From NCBI GenBank assembly GCA_938003985.1, contig CALKWZ010000080.1:1-31060 (forward strand): 31,060 nt of DNA, read 5' to 3'. The stretch's first letter is position 1, and every line of letters starts with the position of its first letter. This DNA is from an uncultured Verrucomicrobiota bacterium (lineage in GTDB: Bacteria > Verrucomicrobiota > Kiritimatiellia > CAIQIC01 > Lenti-01). Shown here piece after piece: positions 12,380-20,816 of the stretch. The notes under the pieces were generated by a model that had not been told where the DNA came from, searched no databases, and saw nothing but the letters and a program-made list of their open reading frames with translations. The translations under genes were made by a program, and so were the position numbers.

Positions 12380-14959
12380 ATGAAGATGAACGTGAAATGG
12401 ATAATTGCCGGCCTCTGGATCGCGGGAGCGGCGATCGCTTCGGCGGAAGACCGGCTTTCGATCAAGGGTTCCGACACCTTCAGCCTGGAACTGGGGCTGC
12501 CGCTGATCTCCGCGTTCCGGGAAACGCATCCCGAAACGGCCATCGAATTGACGGGCCTCGGTTCCGCCTCCGGCATCGCCGAGCTGTTGGAAGACACCTG
12601 CGACCTGGCCGCCTCCACCCGTTCGCTGGACGAAACCGAGCAGCGCATGGCCCGGTCCAAGGGCGTCGATCTCAAGTCCGCCATCGCCGGCTACTACGGC
12701 CTGGCCGTCGTCGTGCACGCGGACAATCCGCTGAAGGATCTGTCCGACGCCGCCGTCCGCGACGTCTTCACCGGCAAGGCCACGAATTGGAAACAGGTCG
12801 GCGGTCCGGACAAGCCCATCGAGGTGCTGATCCGCGACGCCACCGGCGGCTCCCATCTGGGCTTCCGCGAACTGGCCATGGATGGCCGCGCCTATGCCGC
12901 CCACGCCCAAGGCTTCGCCAGCTTCGAGGAATTGGTCCAGGCCGTGGCTGACCGTCCCGGCGCCATCGGCTACGTCGAAATGAACCTGCGGGAACATCCC
13001 GGCCTGCACAAGGTCTCGGTCAATGGCATCCCGCCAAACGAAATCACCGTCCAGAAGGGCATCTATCCCTACGTCCAGCCCGTTTGGCTCTATGCCCGAG
13101 CCAAATCCGCCAATCCGGCCATCGAGCGGTTCATCCAGTTCGTCCGCTCCAAGCCCGGCCAGCGCGTCGTCGAAACCGTCGGTTTCGTGCCGGCCGACCT
13201 CATCCAGTTGGACGGCCGCGGCGTCTTCTTCCTGGTCTTCCAGGTGCTGGGCGGCTTGGCGCTGTTCATCTTCGGCATGAACATCATGACCGACGGCCTG
13301 CGCGAAGCCGCCGGCCAGAAGCTGCGCACCATCCTCTCCGTCATGACCACCCGCAAGCTGTCCGGCCTGGGCCTGGGCACGCTGATCGCCACGCTGGTCC
13401 ACAGCAGCGCCACCACCGTCATGGTCGTCGGGTTCATCAACGCCGGCCTGATGACGCTCGTGCAGGCGATCCCCGTCGTGCTGGGCGCCAACATCGGCAC
13501 CACGCTCTCCATGCAGGCGATCTCGTTCAAGCTGGGCGACTACGCCCTGTTCGCCGTCGCCACCGGCTTCATCGTCAGCATGGTCGCGAAGAATCCCAAG
13601 CACAAGAAGATCGGCCTGTCCTTCATGGGCTTCGGCCTGCTGTTCCTGGGCATGAACCTGATGAGCGACGCCATCAAGCCGCACCGCGAACTGCTCAAGC
13701 CCGTCATGGCCTCGATCAGCGGCGAAACGCCCAAGGGACTGATTCTCGGCATCCTGCTGGCCACGGCGCTGACCTCGATCATCCAGAGCAGCGGCGCCAC
13801 CATCGGCATGGCTTTCGCGCTCGTCACCGCCGGCGTGCTGACCAGCGTCGAACAGACCATGCCGATCATCCTCGGCGCGCACATCGGCACCTGCGCCACG
13901 GCCCTGCTGGGTTCCATCGGCACCAGCATGAACGCCAAGCGCTCCGCCTACGCCCATCTCATCTTCAATATCTTCAACGTGACCCTGGCCTCCCTGCTGA
14001 AGGGCCCGCTCGTGGCGCTGCTGGCCTGGATGTCGCCCGACAACGTGCTGCGCCAGTCCGCCAACCTGCACACGGTGGTCATGGTCGTCGCCGCCTTCCT
14101 CGTGTTGCCGTTTTCCGCCCCCTACGCCCGGCTGGTCACCCGCCTGTTCCGCAGCCGCAAGCCGGAACCCGAGCCCAGCTATCTCGACGACAAGCTGCTG
14201 GACTACCCCGAACAGGCCATCTGCGCGTGCATGCACGAACTCCAGCGCGTCGCCAAAACCTGCGCCAAGAGCCTGCGCCTCGCCGGCCAGACCATCCTCT
14301 TCGCCCAGACCCCGCAGGACATCCACGCCATCAAGCTCAACGAACAGATCGTCAACGACGTCAAGGCGGCCATGAAGGAATACCTCGCCCGCCTCACCCG
14401 CCGCTACCTTTCCAAGCGCCAGGCCATCCTGATCCAGCACCTCGACCGCTGCATGAGCGACCTCGAGCGCATCGGCGACCATATCGAGACCATCTGCAAC
14501 CTGTCCCTGCGCCGCCAGAAGGTCCCCGAAGCCGTCGTGGACAAGGAATCCTTCGACACCGCCTTCCGGCTCTACGAAAACGCCCTGCACCTCTTCAAGC
14601 TCGTCATCGACTCGCTCGACCCCGACCGCGAAAACTTCCAGGAAATCGCCCAGCAGATCCTGCAGGCCCGCGACCAGTACATGCAGGACAGCCTCAACAC
14701 CCGCGCCATGTTCACCGACAAGGTGTCCCAGCGCCTCATCACGCCCATCGCCGGCATCTTCTTCAGCGAATACATCGCCGCCCTCGACCGCATCGTCAAG
14801 CACTCCAAGACCATCGCGCTCGCCGAAAAGCAGCCGCAGTTCTGGATCAAACGCACCAAGCTCGGCAAGCACGTCGATTTCGCCCCCGAACTCGCGCTCC
14901 AGCCGCTCGTCGATCCCAAGGACTATCTCTCCCGCCTTCAGGCCGAAGACTACCTCTAG
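12380..14959 (+). CDS. Three-domain fusion: PstS-like phosphate-binding, Na/Pi cotransporter (NptA) and PhoU
   Basis: 859 residues. A signal peptide (MKMNVKWIIAGLWIAGAAIASA) is followed by a periplasmic binding domain (about 23-275) with PstS-like motifs: IKGSDTF, TGLGSASGIAELL, LAASTRSL and RDATGGSHLGF. From about 280 to 600 there is a PF02690-type Na/Pi cotransporter with its two half-repeats, HSSATTVMVVGFINAG (His341) and QSSGATIGMAFALVTAG (Gln469). From about 610 a PhoU-like helical domain follows, with DRCMSDLERIGDHIETI. ATG 12380 has AAAGGG 9 nt upstream and gives the signal peptide; an upstream ATG at 12338 does not. In known two-domain relatives (E. coli YjbB) the NptA-PhoU part moves phosphate, possibly outward. 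Direction here is unknown. Next to acr3/arsC, phosphate/arsenate discrimination is a reasonable guess. Confidence 0.9.
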   Translation: MKMNVKWIIAGLWIAGAAIASAEDRLSIKGSDTFSLELGLPLISAFRETHPETAIELTGLGSASGIAELLEDTCDLAASTRSLDETEQRMARSKGVDLKSAIAGYYGLAVVVHADNPLKDLSDAAVRDVFTGKATNWKQVGGPDKPIEVLIRDATGGSHLGFRELAMDGRAYAAHAQGFASFEELVQAVADRPGAIGYVEMNLREHPGLHKVSVNGIPPNEITVQKGIYPYVQPVWLYARAKSANPAIERFIQFVRSKPGQRVVETVGFVPADLIQLDGRGVFFLVFQVLGGLALFIFGMNIMTDGLREAAGQKLRTILSVMTTRKLSGLGLGTLIATLVHSSATTVMVVGFINAGLMTLVQAIPVVLGANIGTTLSMQAISFKLGDYALFAVATGFIVSMVAKNPKHKKIGLSFMGFGLLFLGMNLMSDAIKPHRELLKPVMASISGETPKGLILGILLATALTSIIQSSGATIGMAFALVTAGVLTSVEQTMPIILGAHIGTCATALLGSIGTSMNAKRSAYAHLIFNIFNVTLASLLKGPLVALLAWMSPDNVLRQSANLHTVVMVVAAFLVLPFSAPYARLVTRLFRSRKPEPEPSYLDDKLLDYPEQAICACMHELQRVAKTCAKSLRLAGQTILFAQTPQDIHAIKLNEQIVNDVKAAMKEYLARLTRRYLSKRQAILIQHLDRCMSDLERIGDHIETICNLSLRRQKVPEAVVDKESFDTAFRLYENALHLFKLVIDSLDPDRENFQEIAQQILQARDQYMQDSLNTRAMFTDKVSQRLITPIAGIFFSEYIAALDRIVKHSKTIALAEKQPQFWIKRTKLGKHVDFAPELALQPLVDPKDYLSRLQAEDYL

Positions 14960-14990
14960 GCGACCCGCCGCCCGCGGCGGCACGCGGGGA

Positions 14991-15019
14991 TTGACGTTTC
15001 CCCACGCTTTCCGGAGAAT
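14991..15019 (+). promoter_or_regulatory. Possible promoter of the second Na/Pi-PhoU gene
   Basis: TTGACG (14991-14996), 17-bp spacer, GAGAAT (15014-15019), 27 bp before ATG 15047. A GC-rich inverted repeat (GCCGCC/GGCGGC) just upstream may end transcription of the preceding gene. Confidence 0.4.
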
Positions 15020-15046
15020 GGCCCCGACTTCTCCGAGAGGCCCCCC

Positions 15047-16804
15047 ATGGATGGTTCCACGCTATTCTTTTTGAGTTTCACCGTGCTCGGTGGCCTCGCC
15101 CTGTTCATCCTGGGCATGGGCATCATGTCCGACGGCCTGCGCGTCGCGGCCGGCCCCGGCCTGCGCACGCTGCTGGCGAAAGCGACGGCCAACCGGTTCG
15201 CGGGCCTGGCCCTGGGCACCCTGCTCGGTTTTCTGGTCCACTCTTCCGCCGCTTCGGTCATGCTGGTCGGCTTTCTCAACGCCGGCCTCATGAGCCTGGC
15301 GCAGGCCGTCGCCCCGATGCTCGGCACCAATCTGGGCACGTCGCTGTCGATGCAGCTCGTGTCGTTCCGCCTGACCGACTACGCCTACGTCGGCATCGTC
15401 GCGGGCCTCGTGTTCCAGATGGCCGTGCCCAATCCGCGCGCCAAATCCATCGGCCGCGCCCTGATCGGGTTCGGCCTGCTGTTCCTCGGCATGAAAACCA
15501 TGAGCGCGGCCATCGCTCCCCACCGCGACCTGCTCCGCCAATACCTCGTCGCCATCGATGGCCAGACCCTCTCCGGCCGCCTGCTGGGCGTGGGGCTCGC
15601 CTTCGCGCTCACCGCCGTCATCCAGAGCAGCGGCGCCACCATCGGCATGGCCTTCGCGCTGGCCGACGCCGGGGTGTTCGATTCGCTGTGGCAGACGTAC
15701 CCGGTCGTCATCGGCGCCCAGATCGGCACCTGCGCCACCGCGCTGCTGGGTTCCATCGGCACCGGCATCGATGCCCGCCGCGCCGCCGCCGGCAACCTGC
15801 TCACCAACGTCGTCAACGCGGGGCTCTCCATCGCGCTGGCGCCGCTGTGGGTGCCGCTGTTCGGGCGCACCTCGCCCGATCTCGTGCGGCAGACCGCCAA
15901 CGCCCACACGCTCCTCATGCTCCAGAACTGCGCGGTCTTCCTGCCCATCGTGCCCCTGTACGCCGTTCTCCTCCGCAAGCTGCTCCCCTCCCGCCTGCCG
16001 CCGCCCGAACCCTCGCATCTCCGGCCCGACCTGCTCGATTTCCCCGAACAGGCCATCGCCGCCTGTCTGCGCGAGCTCCGGCGCGTCGCCCGGCTCTGCC
16101 GGCACAGCCTGCGGCTGGCCGGCGAAACCCTCCTCTTCGCCCATTCCGCCAAGGACGTCCAGACCATCCGGCTCAACGAGCAGGCCGTCAACGAAATCAA
16201 GCTGGCCATGAAGGACTACCTCGCCGGCCTGGCCCGCCGCCATCTGTCCAAGCGCCAGGCCATCCTGGTCCAACACGTCGACCGCTGCATGAGCGACCTC
16301 GAACGCGTCGGCGACCACGTCGAGACCCTCTGCAACGTCTCCCTCCGCCGCCGCCGGGTCCCCGCCGCCATCGTCGATCGGCTTTCCTTCAGCATTTTTT
16401 TCCAGCTCTACGAAGCCTCCCTGCACGTCCTCAAACTGATCGTCCAATCCTTCGATCCCGACCGCGACGACATTCCCGTCGTCGCCGACCAGATCCTTTT
16501 CGCCCGCGACGACTACGTCCAGGCCAGCCAGGCCGTGCGCATCCATTTCAACGAGCAGGTGTCCAACCGATCCATGACCTCGACCGCCGGCATCTTCTTC
16601 GCCGAATACGTCTCCGCCCTCGACCGCATCGTCCGCCATTGCCGGAACATCGCCCTTTCCGAACAGCAGCCGCAGTTCTGGATCAAGCGGTCCAAGCTCG
16701 AAAAACGCATGGATCTGGCTCCGGAACCGGTGTCTCCCCCGTTGGTCGATCCGCAGGATTTCCAGGAACGCCTGCGGCGCGCCGAAACCGACGATCCGGA
16801 ATGA
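15047..16804 (+). CDS. Na/Pi cotransporter (NptA)-PhoU fusion protein, second paralogue
   Basis: 585 residues without a binding-protein domain. The cotransporter half-repeats are VHSSAASVMLVGFLNAG (from 64) and IQSSGATIGMAFALADAG (from 192). The PhoU-like tail (about 340-585) contains DRCMSDLERVGDHVETL and FFAEYVSALDRIVRH. The C-terminal half is very close to that of the preceding gene, with runs such as QPQFWIKR shared, so the two arose by duplication. GAGAGG lies 6 nt before ATG 15047. Likely an inner-membrane phosphate (or arsenate) transporter regulated by its own PhoU domain. Confidence 0.9.
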   Translation: MDGSTLFFLSFTVLGGLALFILGMGIMSDGLRVAAGPGLRTLLAKATANRFAGLALGTLLGFLVHSSAASVMLVGFLNAGLMSLAQAVAPMLGTNLGTSLSMQLVSFRLTDYAYVGIVAGLVFQMAVPNPRAKSIGRALIGFGLLFLGMKTMSAAIAPHRDLLRQYLVAIDGQTLSGRLLGVGLAFALTAVIQSSGATIGMAFALADAGVFDSLWQTYPVVIGAQIGTCATALLGSIGTGIDARRAAAGNLLTNVVNAGLSIALAPLWVPLFGRTSPDLVRQTANAHTLLMLQNCAVFLPIVPLYAVLLRKLLPSRLPPPEPSHLRPDLLDFPEQAIAACLRELRRVARLCRHSLRLAGETLLFAHSAKDVQTIRLNEQAVNEIKLAMKDYLAGLARRHLSKRQAILVQHVDRCMSDLERVGDHVETLCNVSLRRRRVPAAIVDRLSFSIFFQLYEASLHVLKLIVQSFDPDRDDIPVVADQILFARDDYVQASQAVRIHFNEQVSNRSMTSTAGIFFAEYVSALDRIVRHCRNIALSEQQPQFWIKRSKLEKRMDLAPEPVSPPLVDPQDFQERLRRAETDDPE

Positions 16805-16883
16805 CTTGCTTTCCGCGTTCCGGCGGGAGCATATTCATAGGTTTGCCGCCGGAGGTGTTTCCCGGCGGCGAGGAGTTGTTGCC

Positions 16884-18719
16884 GTGAATCCATCCGAAAT
16901 CGTCCTGCTGGTGTTCCAGGTCCTCGGGGGCCTGAGCCTCTTCATCTACGGCATGCACGTCATGACCGGCAGCCTGCGCGCGGCCGCCGGCGCCTCCCTG
17001 CGCTCCATCCTGGCCCGCGCCACCCGCAGCCGGCCCCAAGGCGCGGTCTTCGGCACGACCGTCGGCTTCCTCGCCCACTCCGGCGCGGCCGTCGCGATGC
17101 TCGCCGGCTTCATCAACGCGGGCGTCATGACCCTCGAACAGTCCATCGCCCCCGTCTTCGGCGCCAACATCGGCACGTCCCTGTCCATGCAGCTCGTGTC
17201 GTTCCACATCGCCGACTACTGCTGGGCCGCCATCGGCATCGGCTTCCTGCTCGACGCCCTGATCCCCTCCGACCGCTGGCGCAAGCTCGGCGGGGCCCTC
17301 ATCGGCTTCGGCCTGCTGTTCCTCGGCATGGAAACCATTTCCGCCGGCATCGCCCCCCACAAGGACGCCCTCGCCCCCTTCCTCTCCCACATCCGCGGCG
17401 ACGTCTGGACCTGGCGCCTCCTCGGCGTCGGCATCTCGGCGCTGCTCACTGCCCTGATCACCTCCTCCGGCGCGATGATCGGTCTCTGCTTCGCCCTCGT
17501 CACCGCCGGCGTCTTCACGGAGTTCCACCAGGTCGCCGTCGTCGTGCTCGGCGCGCATATCGGCACCTGCATCGTGCCCATCATGGCCGCCGTTCCCATG
17601 CGCATCGGCGCGTGGCGCGCCGCCATTGCCCACCTGCTGTTCAACGTCGCCAACGTCGCCCTCGCCTTGCTCGCCTGGCCCCTCGTCGTCTGGGCCTGCG
17701 AAGCGTCCTCCCCCGGCAACCTCCTCCGGCAGGCCGCCAATCTGCACACCTTCGCCATGGTCGCGGCCACCCTCCTCCTCCTGCCGCTCACCGGCCTCTT
17801 CACCCGCCTCGTGCGCCTGCTGACCCCTTCCAAGGAGCCCATCCCCGCCCCGTCCTTCCTCGAGGACAAACTGATCGCCAAGCCCGAACAGGCCCTCGCC
17901 GCCGTCATCCGCGAACTGCGCCGCATGGCCGAAATCTGCGTCGACAGCATGATGCTCAACGGCGAACTCATCCTGAACCCCACCCGCAAGACCTTCCGCC
18001 GGCTCCTGTCCAACGAAGACGTCATCAACGAAGTCCGCCAGTCCATGGGCGATTACTTCAACCAGCTCACGAAACACTACCTCTCCCGCCGCCAAACCCT
18101 CTTCCTGCAGCACCTCGACCGCTGCATGAAGGACATCGAGCGCATCGGCGACCACCTCACCCACATCGGCGAAACCTCCTGCGAGCGCTTCAAGGTGACC
18201 GAGGCCATCCTGCCCGAAGACCTGTTCCGCACCTGGTTCACGCTCTTCTGCACCGCCAAGCGCGTCGTCGCCCTCATGGCGCGGTCCTTCGACCCCGACC
18301 ACAACGCCTTCCAGAACGTCGCCCTCGAAATCCTTCGCGCGCGCGACGTCTACATGATCCAGTCCATGGACGCCAAGGCCGAGTTCGCCGGCGCCGTCCG
18401 CGAAAAGCGCATCACTCCCATCGGCGGCTATTACCTCTCCCGCTACATCGAGGATCTCGACCGCCTGGTCCGCCGCGCCAAGTCCATCGCCTTCGCCGAA
18501 CGCCAGCCCGACTTCTGGGTCAAGGCCGCCAAGCTCGAAAAAGAGGCCAAGGAAGCCCCCGTCTACGCCGCCCAGACCCGCGTCGATCCCCGCGCATATC
18601 TCGAACTGCTCCGCAAGGAGTCCCCCTTCGACGATTCCGACCTGGCCGACGCCGACCACCCGGGCGTTCCCGCCGAATCCCCCCACCAGGCCCCGCCCGA
18701 CGAACCGCCGCAGGCCTGA
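16884..18719 (+). CDS. Na/Pi cotransporter (NptA)-PhoU fusion protein, third, more diverged paralogue
   Basis: 611 residues from GTG 16884, chosen because GAGGAG lies 8 nt upstream and the protein then begins VNPSEIVLLVFQVLGG, aligned with the N-termini of its neighbours. The two cotransporter repeats are altered: AHSGAAVAMLAGFINAG in place of HSSA, and ITSSGAMIGLCFALVTAG in place of QSSGAT. The loss of the Gln and the change of Thr to Met in the second repeat could alter ion coupling or substrate. The PhoU tail keeps DRCMKDIERIGDHLTHI and ends in an acidic and Pro-rich extension. A longer version starting at 16806 would add 26 basic residues and lacks a ribosome-binding site. Confidence 0.88.
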   Translation: MNPSEIVLLVFQVLGGLSLFIYGMHVMTGSLRAAAGASLRSILARATRSRPQGAVFGTTVGFLAHSGAAVAMLAGFINAGVMTLEQSIAPVFGANIGTSLSMQLVSFHIADYCWAAIGIGFLLDALIPSDRWRKLGGALIGFGLLFLGMETISAGIAPHKDALAPFLSHIRGDVWTWRLLGVGISALLTALITSSGAMIGLCFALVTAGVFTEFHQVAVVVLGAHIGTCIVPIMAAVPMRIGAWRAAIAHLLFNVANVALALLAWPLVVWACEASSPGNLLRQAANLHTFAMVAATLLLLPLTGLFTRLVRLLTPSKEPIPAPSFLEDKLIAKPEQALAAVIRELRRMAEICVDSMMLNGELILNPTRKTFRRLLSNEDVINEVRQSMGDYFNQLTKHYLSRRQTLFLQHLDRCMKDIERIGDHLTHIGETSCERFKVTEAILPEDLFRTWFTLFCTAKRVVALMARSFDPDHNAFQNVALEILRARDVYMIQSMDAKAEFAGAVREKRITPIGGYYLSRYIEDLDRLVRRAKSIAFAERQPDFWVKAAKLEKEAKEAPVYAAQTRVDPRAYLELLRKESPFDDSDLADADHPGVPAESPHQAPPDEPPQA

Positions 18720-18762
18720 GCCGCGGACGCGCCCGCGCTCAAGGCGTTTTGGGAACAACGTA

Positions 18763-18837
18763 CCCCCGACGGGGTCGTCGGGGGCTCCAAAGAAACGGAT
18801 CTCTTGGCTGTTTGGAGCCGGGACGACCTCGTCCCGG
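18763..18837. terminator. Cluster of three stem-loops between convergent genes
   Basis: Three perfect inverted repeats follow one another: 18763-18770 with 18777-18784 (CCCCCGAC), 18783-18791 with 18811-18819 (GGCTCCAAA/TTTGGAGCC), and 18818-18826 with 18829-18837 (CCGGGACGA). They lie between the convergent third Na/Pi gene and the mevalonate operon. There is no clear T-run, so a bidirectional transcription barrier or a dispersed repeat unit are both possible. Confidence 0.5.
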
Positions 18838-18866
18838 ATGAGTCCAAGGACTAGCGGAAAGATCGA

Positions 18867-19868
18867 TCAACCCAAGCCGAACGGCGCGACGACCTCGACG
18901 GCGGGAAAGACCTCCCGCACGCGCGCTTCGTCTTGCGCCTCGAACAACAGTTTCACGTTGGGCCCCGCGTCCATCGTGAACCACAGCGCCAGCCCCGCTT
19001 CCCGCGCCGCCCAGATGGTCCGCATCGCCGCCATCGTCTCCGGCAGCGCGTACACGATCGGCGGCCGCGTCGCGGCCATCAGCGCGTGCATCGCCAGCGC
19101 GTTGGCTTCGGCCGTTTCCCCCAGCGCCCGGAAATCCCTGGCCGCGATCGCCGCCTTCACCGCCGCCAGGTCCTTGGCCACCCGCCCCGGCCATTCGCGG
19201 TAGAATTCGCACGTTTCCACGCTGCGCTTCATGCCTTCGCGCGACCCGACCGGTTTCTCCGCGGAGCACAGCACCACCGCACCCACCCGCAGCTCCGGCC
19301 ACTCCGCGTCCAGCCGTTCCGCATAGGAATCCAGGCCGTCCGCGGCCGTGCCCGCATGCCACTCCACGAATCCGTCCGCCAAGCTCCGCGCCGCGCTGCC
19401 GCTGCCCAGCCGCGCCAGCACCGACAGCTCCCGCGGCGCCAGCCCCCACCCGAACAGCGCGTCCGCCGCTTTCGCCAGCGCCGCGAAACCCGACGCCGAC
19501 GACGCGAAGCCCGCCGCCGTCGGCACCGTGTTGCGCGCCTTGAGGTCGAAAACGAAATCCGGCGCCGGCCGGAACAAATCCAAAAACGCGCTCGCGCGCC
19601 GCGCGAACGAGCTGTCCGCCGACAGTTGTTTCCCGTTGAGCCAAACCGCGTCCGCGGCGCCCGCGCCCCGCGCCAGTTCCACGTGCGAGCCCAGCGGCCC
19701 CAGCGAAATCGACAGGCTGCCCGTCACGGGCAGGTTCAGCGTCTCGTCGCGCTTGCCCCAGTACTTCACCAGCGCGATGTTCGCCGGCGCGTAGACCGAA
19801 ACCGGCCCCTTTTCCTGGAATCCGCGGCCGGCCAGCATCCGGCGGACGACCTGCCGCACCGCGTTCAC
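18867..19868 (-). CDS. mvaD: Diphosphomevalonate decarboxylase
   Basis: 333 residues, the usual length. It converts mevalonate 5-diphosphate to isopentenyl diphosphate using ATP. Family motifs are NIALVKYWGKRD (30-41), the phosphate loop TAAGFASSASGFAAL (117-131) and the catalytic Asp300 in FTMDAGPNVK. The GTG start at 19868 overlaps the stop of the upstream kinase gene (GTGA). It is the last gene of the mevalonate operon. Phosphomevalonate decarboxylases of the alternative pathway share this fold, and I cannot exclude that specificity from sequence alone. Confidence 0.92.
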   Translation of the reverse strand: MNAVRQVVRRMLAGRGFQEKGPVSVYAPANIALVKYWGKRDETLNLPVTGSLSISLGPLGSHVELARGAGAADAVWLNGKQLSADSSFARRASAFLDLFRPAPDFVFDLKARNTVPTAAGFASSASGFAALAKAADALFGWGLAPRELSVLARLGSGSAARSLADGFVEWHAGTAADGLDSYAERLDAEWPELRVGAVVLCSAEKPVGSREGMKRSVETCEFYREWPGRVAKDLAAVKAAIAARDFRALGETAEANALAMHALMAATRPPIVYALPETMAAMRTIWAAREAGLALWFTMDAGPNVKLLFEAQDEARVREVFPAVEVVAPFGLG

Positions 19869-20803
19869 GGCAGCGCCTCCGCCGTCGCGCCGACCGGATC
19901 GACCTCGATCGCCAGCGCCGGGACGCCCCACTCGCGCCGCATCGCCTTGCCCAGCCCCACCACGCAATCGCCCAGCCCCGAGCCCGAAATCTTGCTGCCG
20001 AAAATCTGCGGATCCTCGCGCAGCGCGAACACCAGTTCCGCCAGCTTGGCGTTGTTCACGCCCAGCGCGTCCATCAGCCCCTGGTTCACGTTCATCAGCT
20101 CGCCCAGCGCCGGCCAGTCGCCTTTGGCGGCGGCCTCGAAGGCGCGCTTCACCGTGGCGCCGATCAACGCGTCCAGCTGCGCGAACGTCTCCGGCTGCCG
20201 CTGGCGTTTTTCTTCCACGAGGGCGATCACTTCCGGCGTCGGCAGCTTGCTGCCCGAATACAGCACCGTCAGCGCCGGCGCCTTGGGCAGCTTCACCGCT
20301 TCCCGCGACTCCGCGTAGAACCGCAAACAGCCCCCGTAGGCGCTCGCCGCCACGTCCGCGCCGGAGCCCACTCCGCCCTGCACCTTGCGGATGACCTTCG
20401 TCCCGGCCTCGACCAGCGCGCCCGGATTCAACGGCTGGCCCAGCGCCCCCGCCAGCGCCGCCAGCGTCGCCACCGTCACCGCCGCGCTCGAGCCCAGCCC
20501 CATCTGGTGGGACATCTCGGACTTGATGTCCAGTTCGAACCCCTGCTTGAAATCGGACCGGACGGCGCGGATCGCGCCCAGCACGAACCGGAAACTGTCG
20601 TTCGGCGCCAGTTCGTCCAGGGTGGTTTCATGCTCGCCCAAGGCCGAATGCACGACGAGCGTGCGGTCCGCGCGCGGCTTCAGCTTGATCTTCATCCGCT
20701 TGCTGATCGCGCAGACGATGGCCGGCTGCCCGCGCAGCACGGCGTGTTCGCCCATGAGCATGAGGCTGCCCGGCGCGGAGGCTTTGACGGCGCGCAAGGT
20801 CAT
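19865..20803 (-). CDS. GHMP kinase, probable phosphomevalonate kinase role
   Basis: 312 residues. GHMP motif 1 is APGSLMLMGEHAV, motif 2 is MGLGSSAAVT (101-110) and motif 3 is SKISGSGLGDCVVGLG. The N-terminus looks like mevalonate kinase, but GVGSGADVAASAYGG (145-159) resembles the GxGFDVAAAxYGS region of phosphomevalonate kinases. Since the next gene upstream is a clearer mevalonate kinase and the one downstream is the decarboxylase, a phosphomevalonate kinase step is needed here and this gene is the candidate. A second mevalonate kinase or a 3-kinase is possible. It is 13 nt from the upstream gene. Confidence 0.8.
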   Translation of the reverse strand: MTLRAVKASAPGSLMLMGEHAVLRGQPAIVCAISKRMKIKLKPRADRTLVVHSALGEHETTLDELAPNDSFRFVLGAIRAVRSDFKQGFELDIKSEMSHQMGLGSSAAVTVATLAALAGALGQPLNPGALVEAGTKVIRKVQGGVGSGADVAASAYGGCLRFYAESREAVKLPKAPALTVLYSGSKLPTPEVIALVEEKRQRQPETFAQLDALIGATVKRAFEAAAKGDWPALGELMNVNQGLMDALGVNNAKLAELVFALREDPQIFGSKISGSGLGDCVVGLGKAMRREWGVPALAIEVDPVGATAEALP

Positions 20804-20816
20804 CGGAAAACCGGAA

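Noticed and set aside
11137..12951. Long frame overlapping acr3 and the first Na/Pi gene
   Set aside because: Arg/His/Pro-rich shadow of the real genes, with no family motifs.
12329..14983. 884-residue minus-strand frame opposite the first Na/Pi gene
   Set aside because: It mirrors the codon pattern of the real gene and gives low-complexity Asp/Gly/His-rich sequence with no domain; same for the other long antisense frames at 15062-16639, 16683-18758 and 27710-30136.
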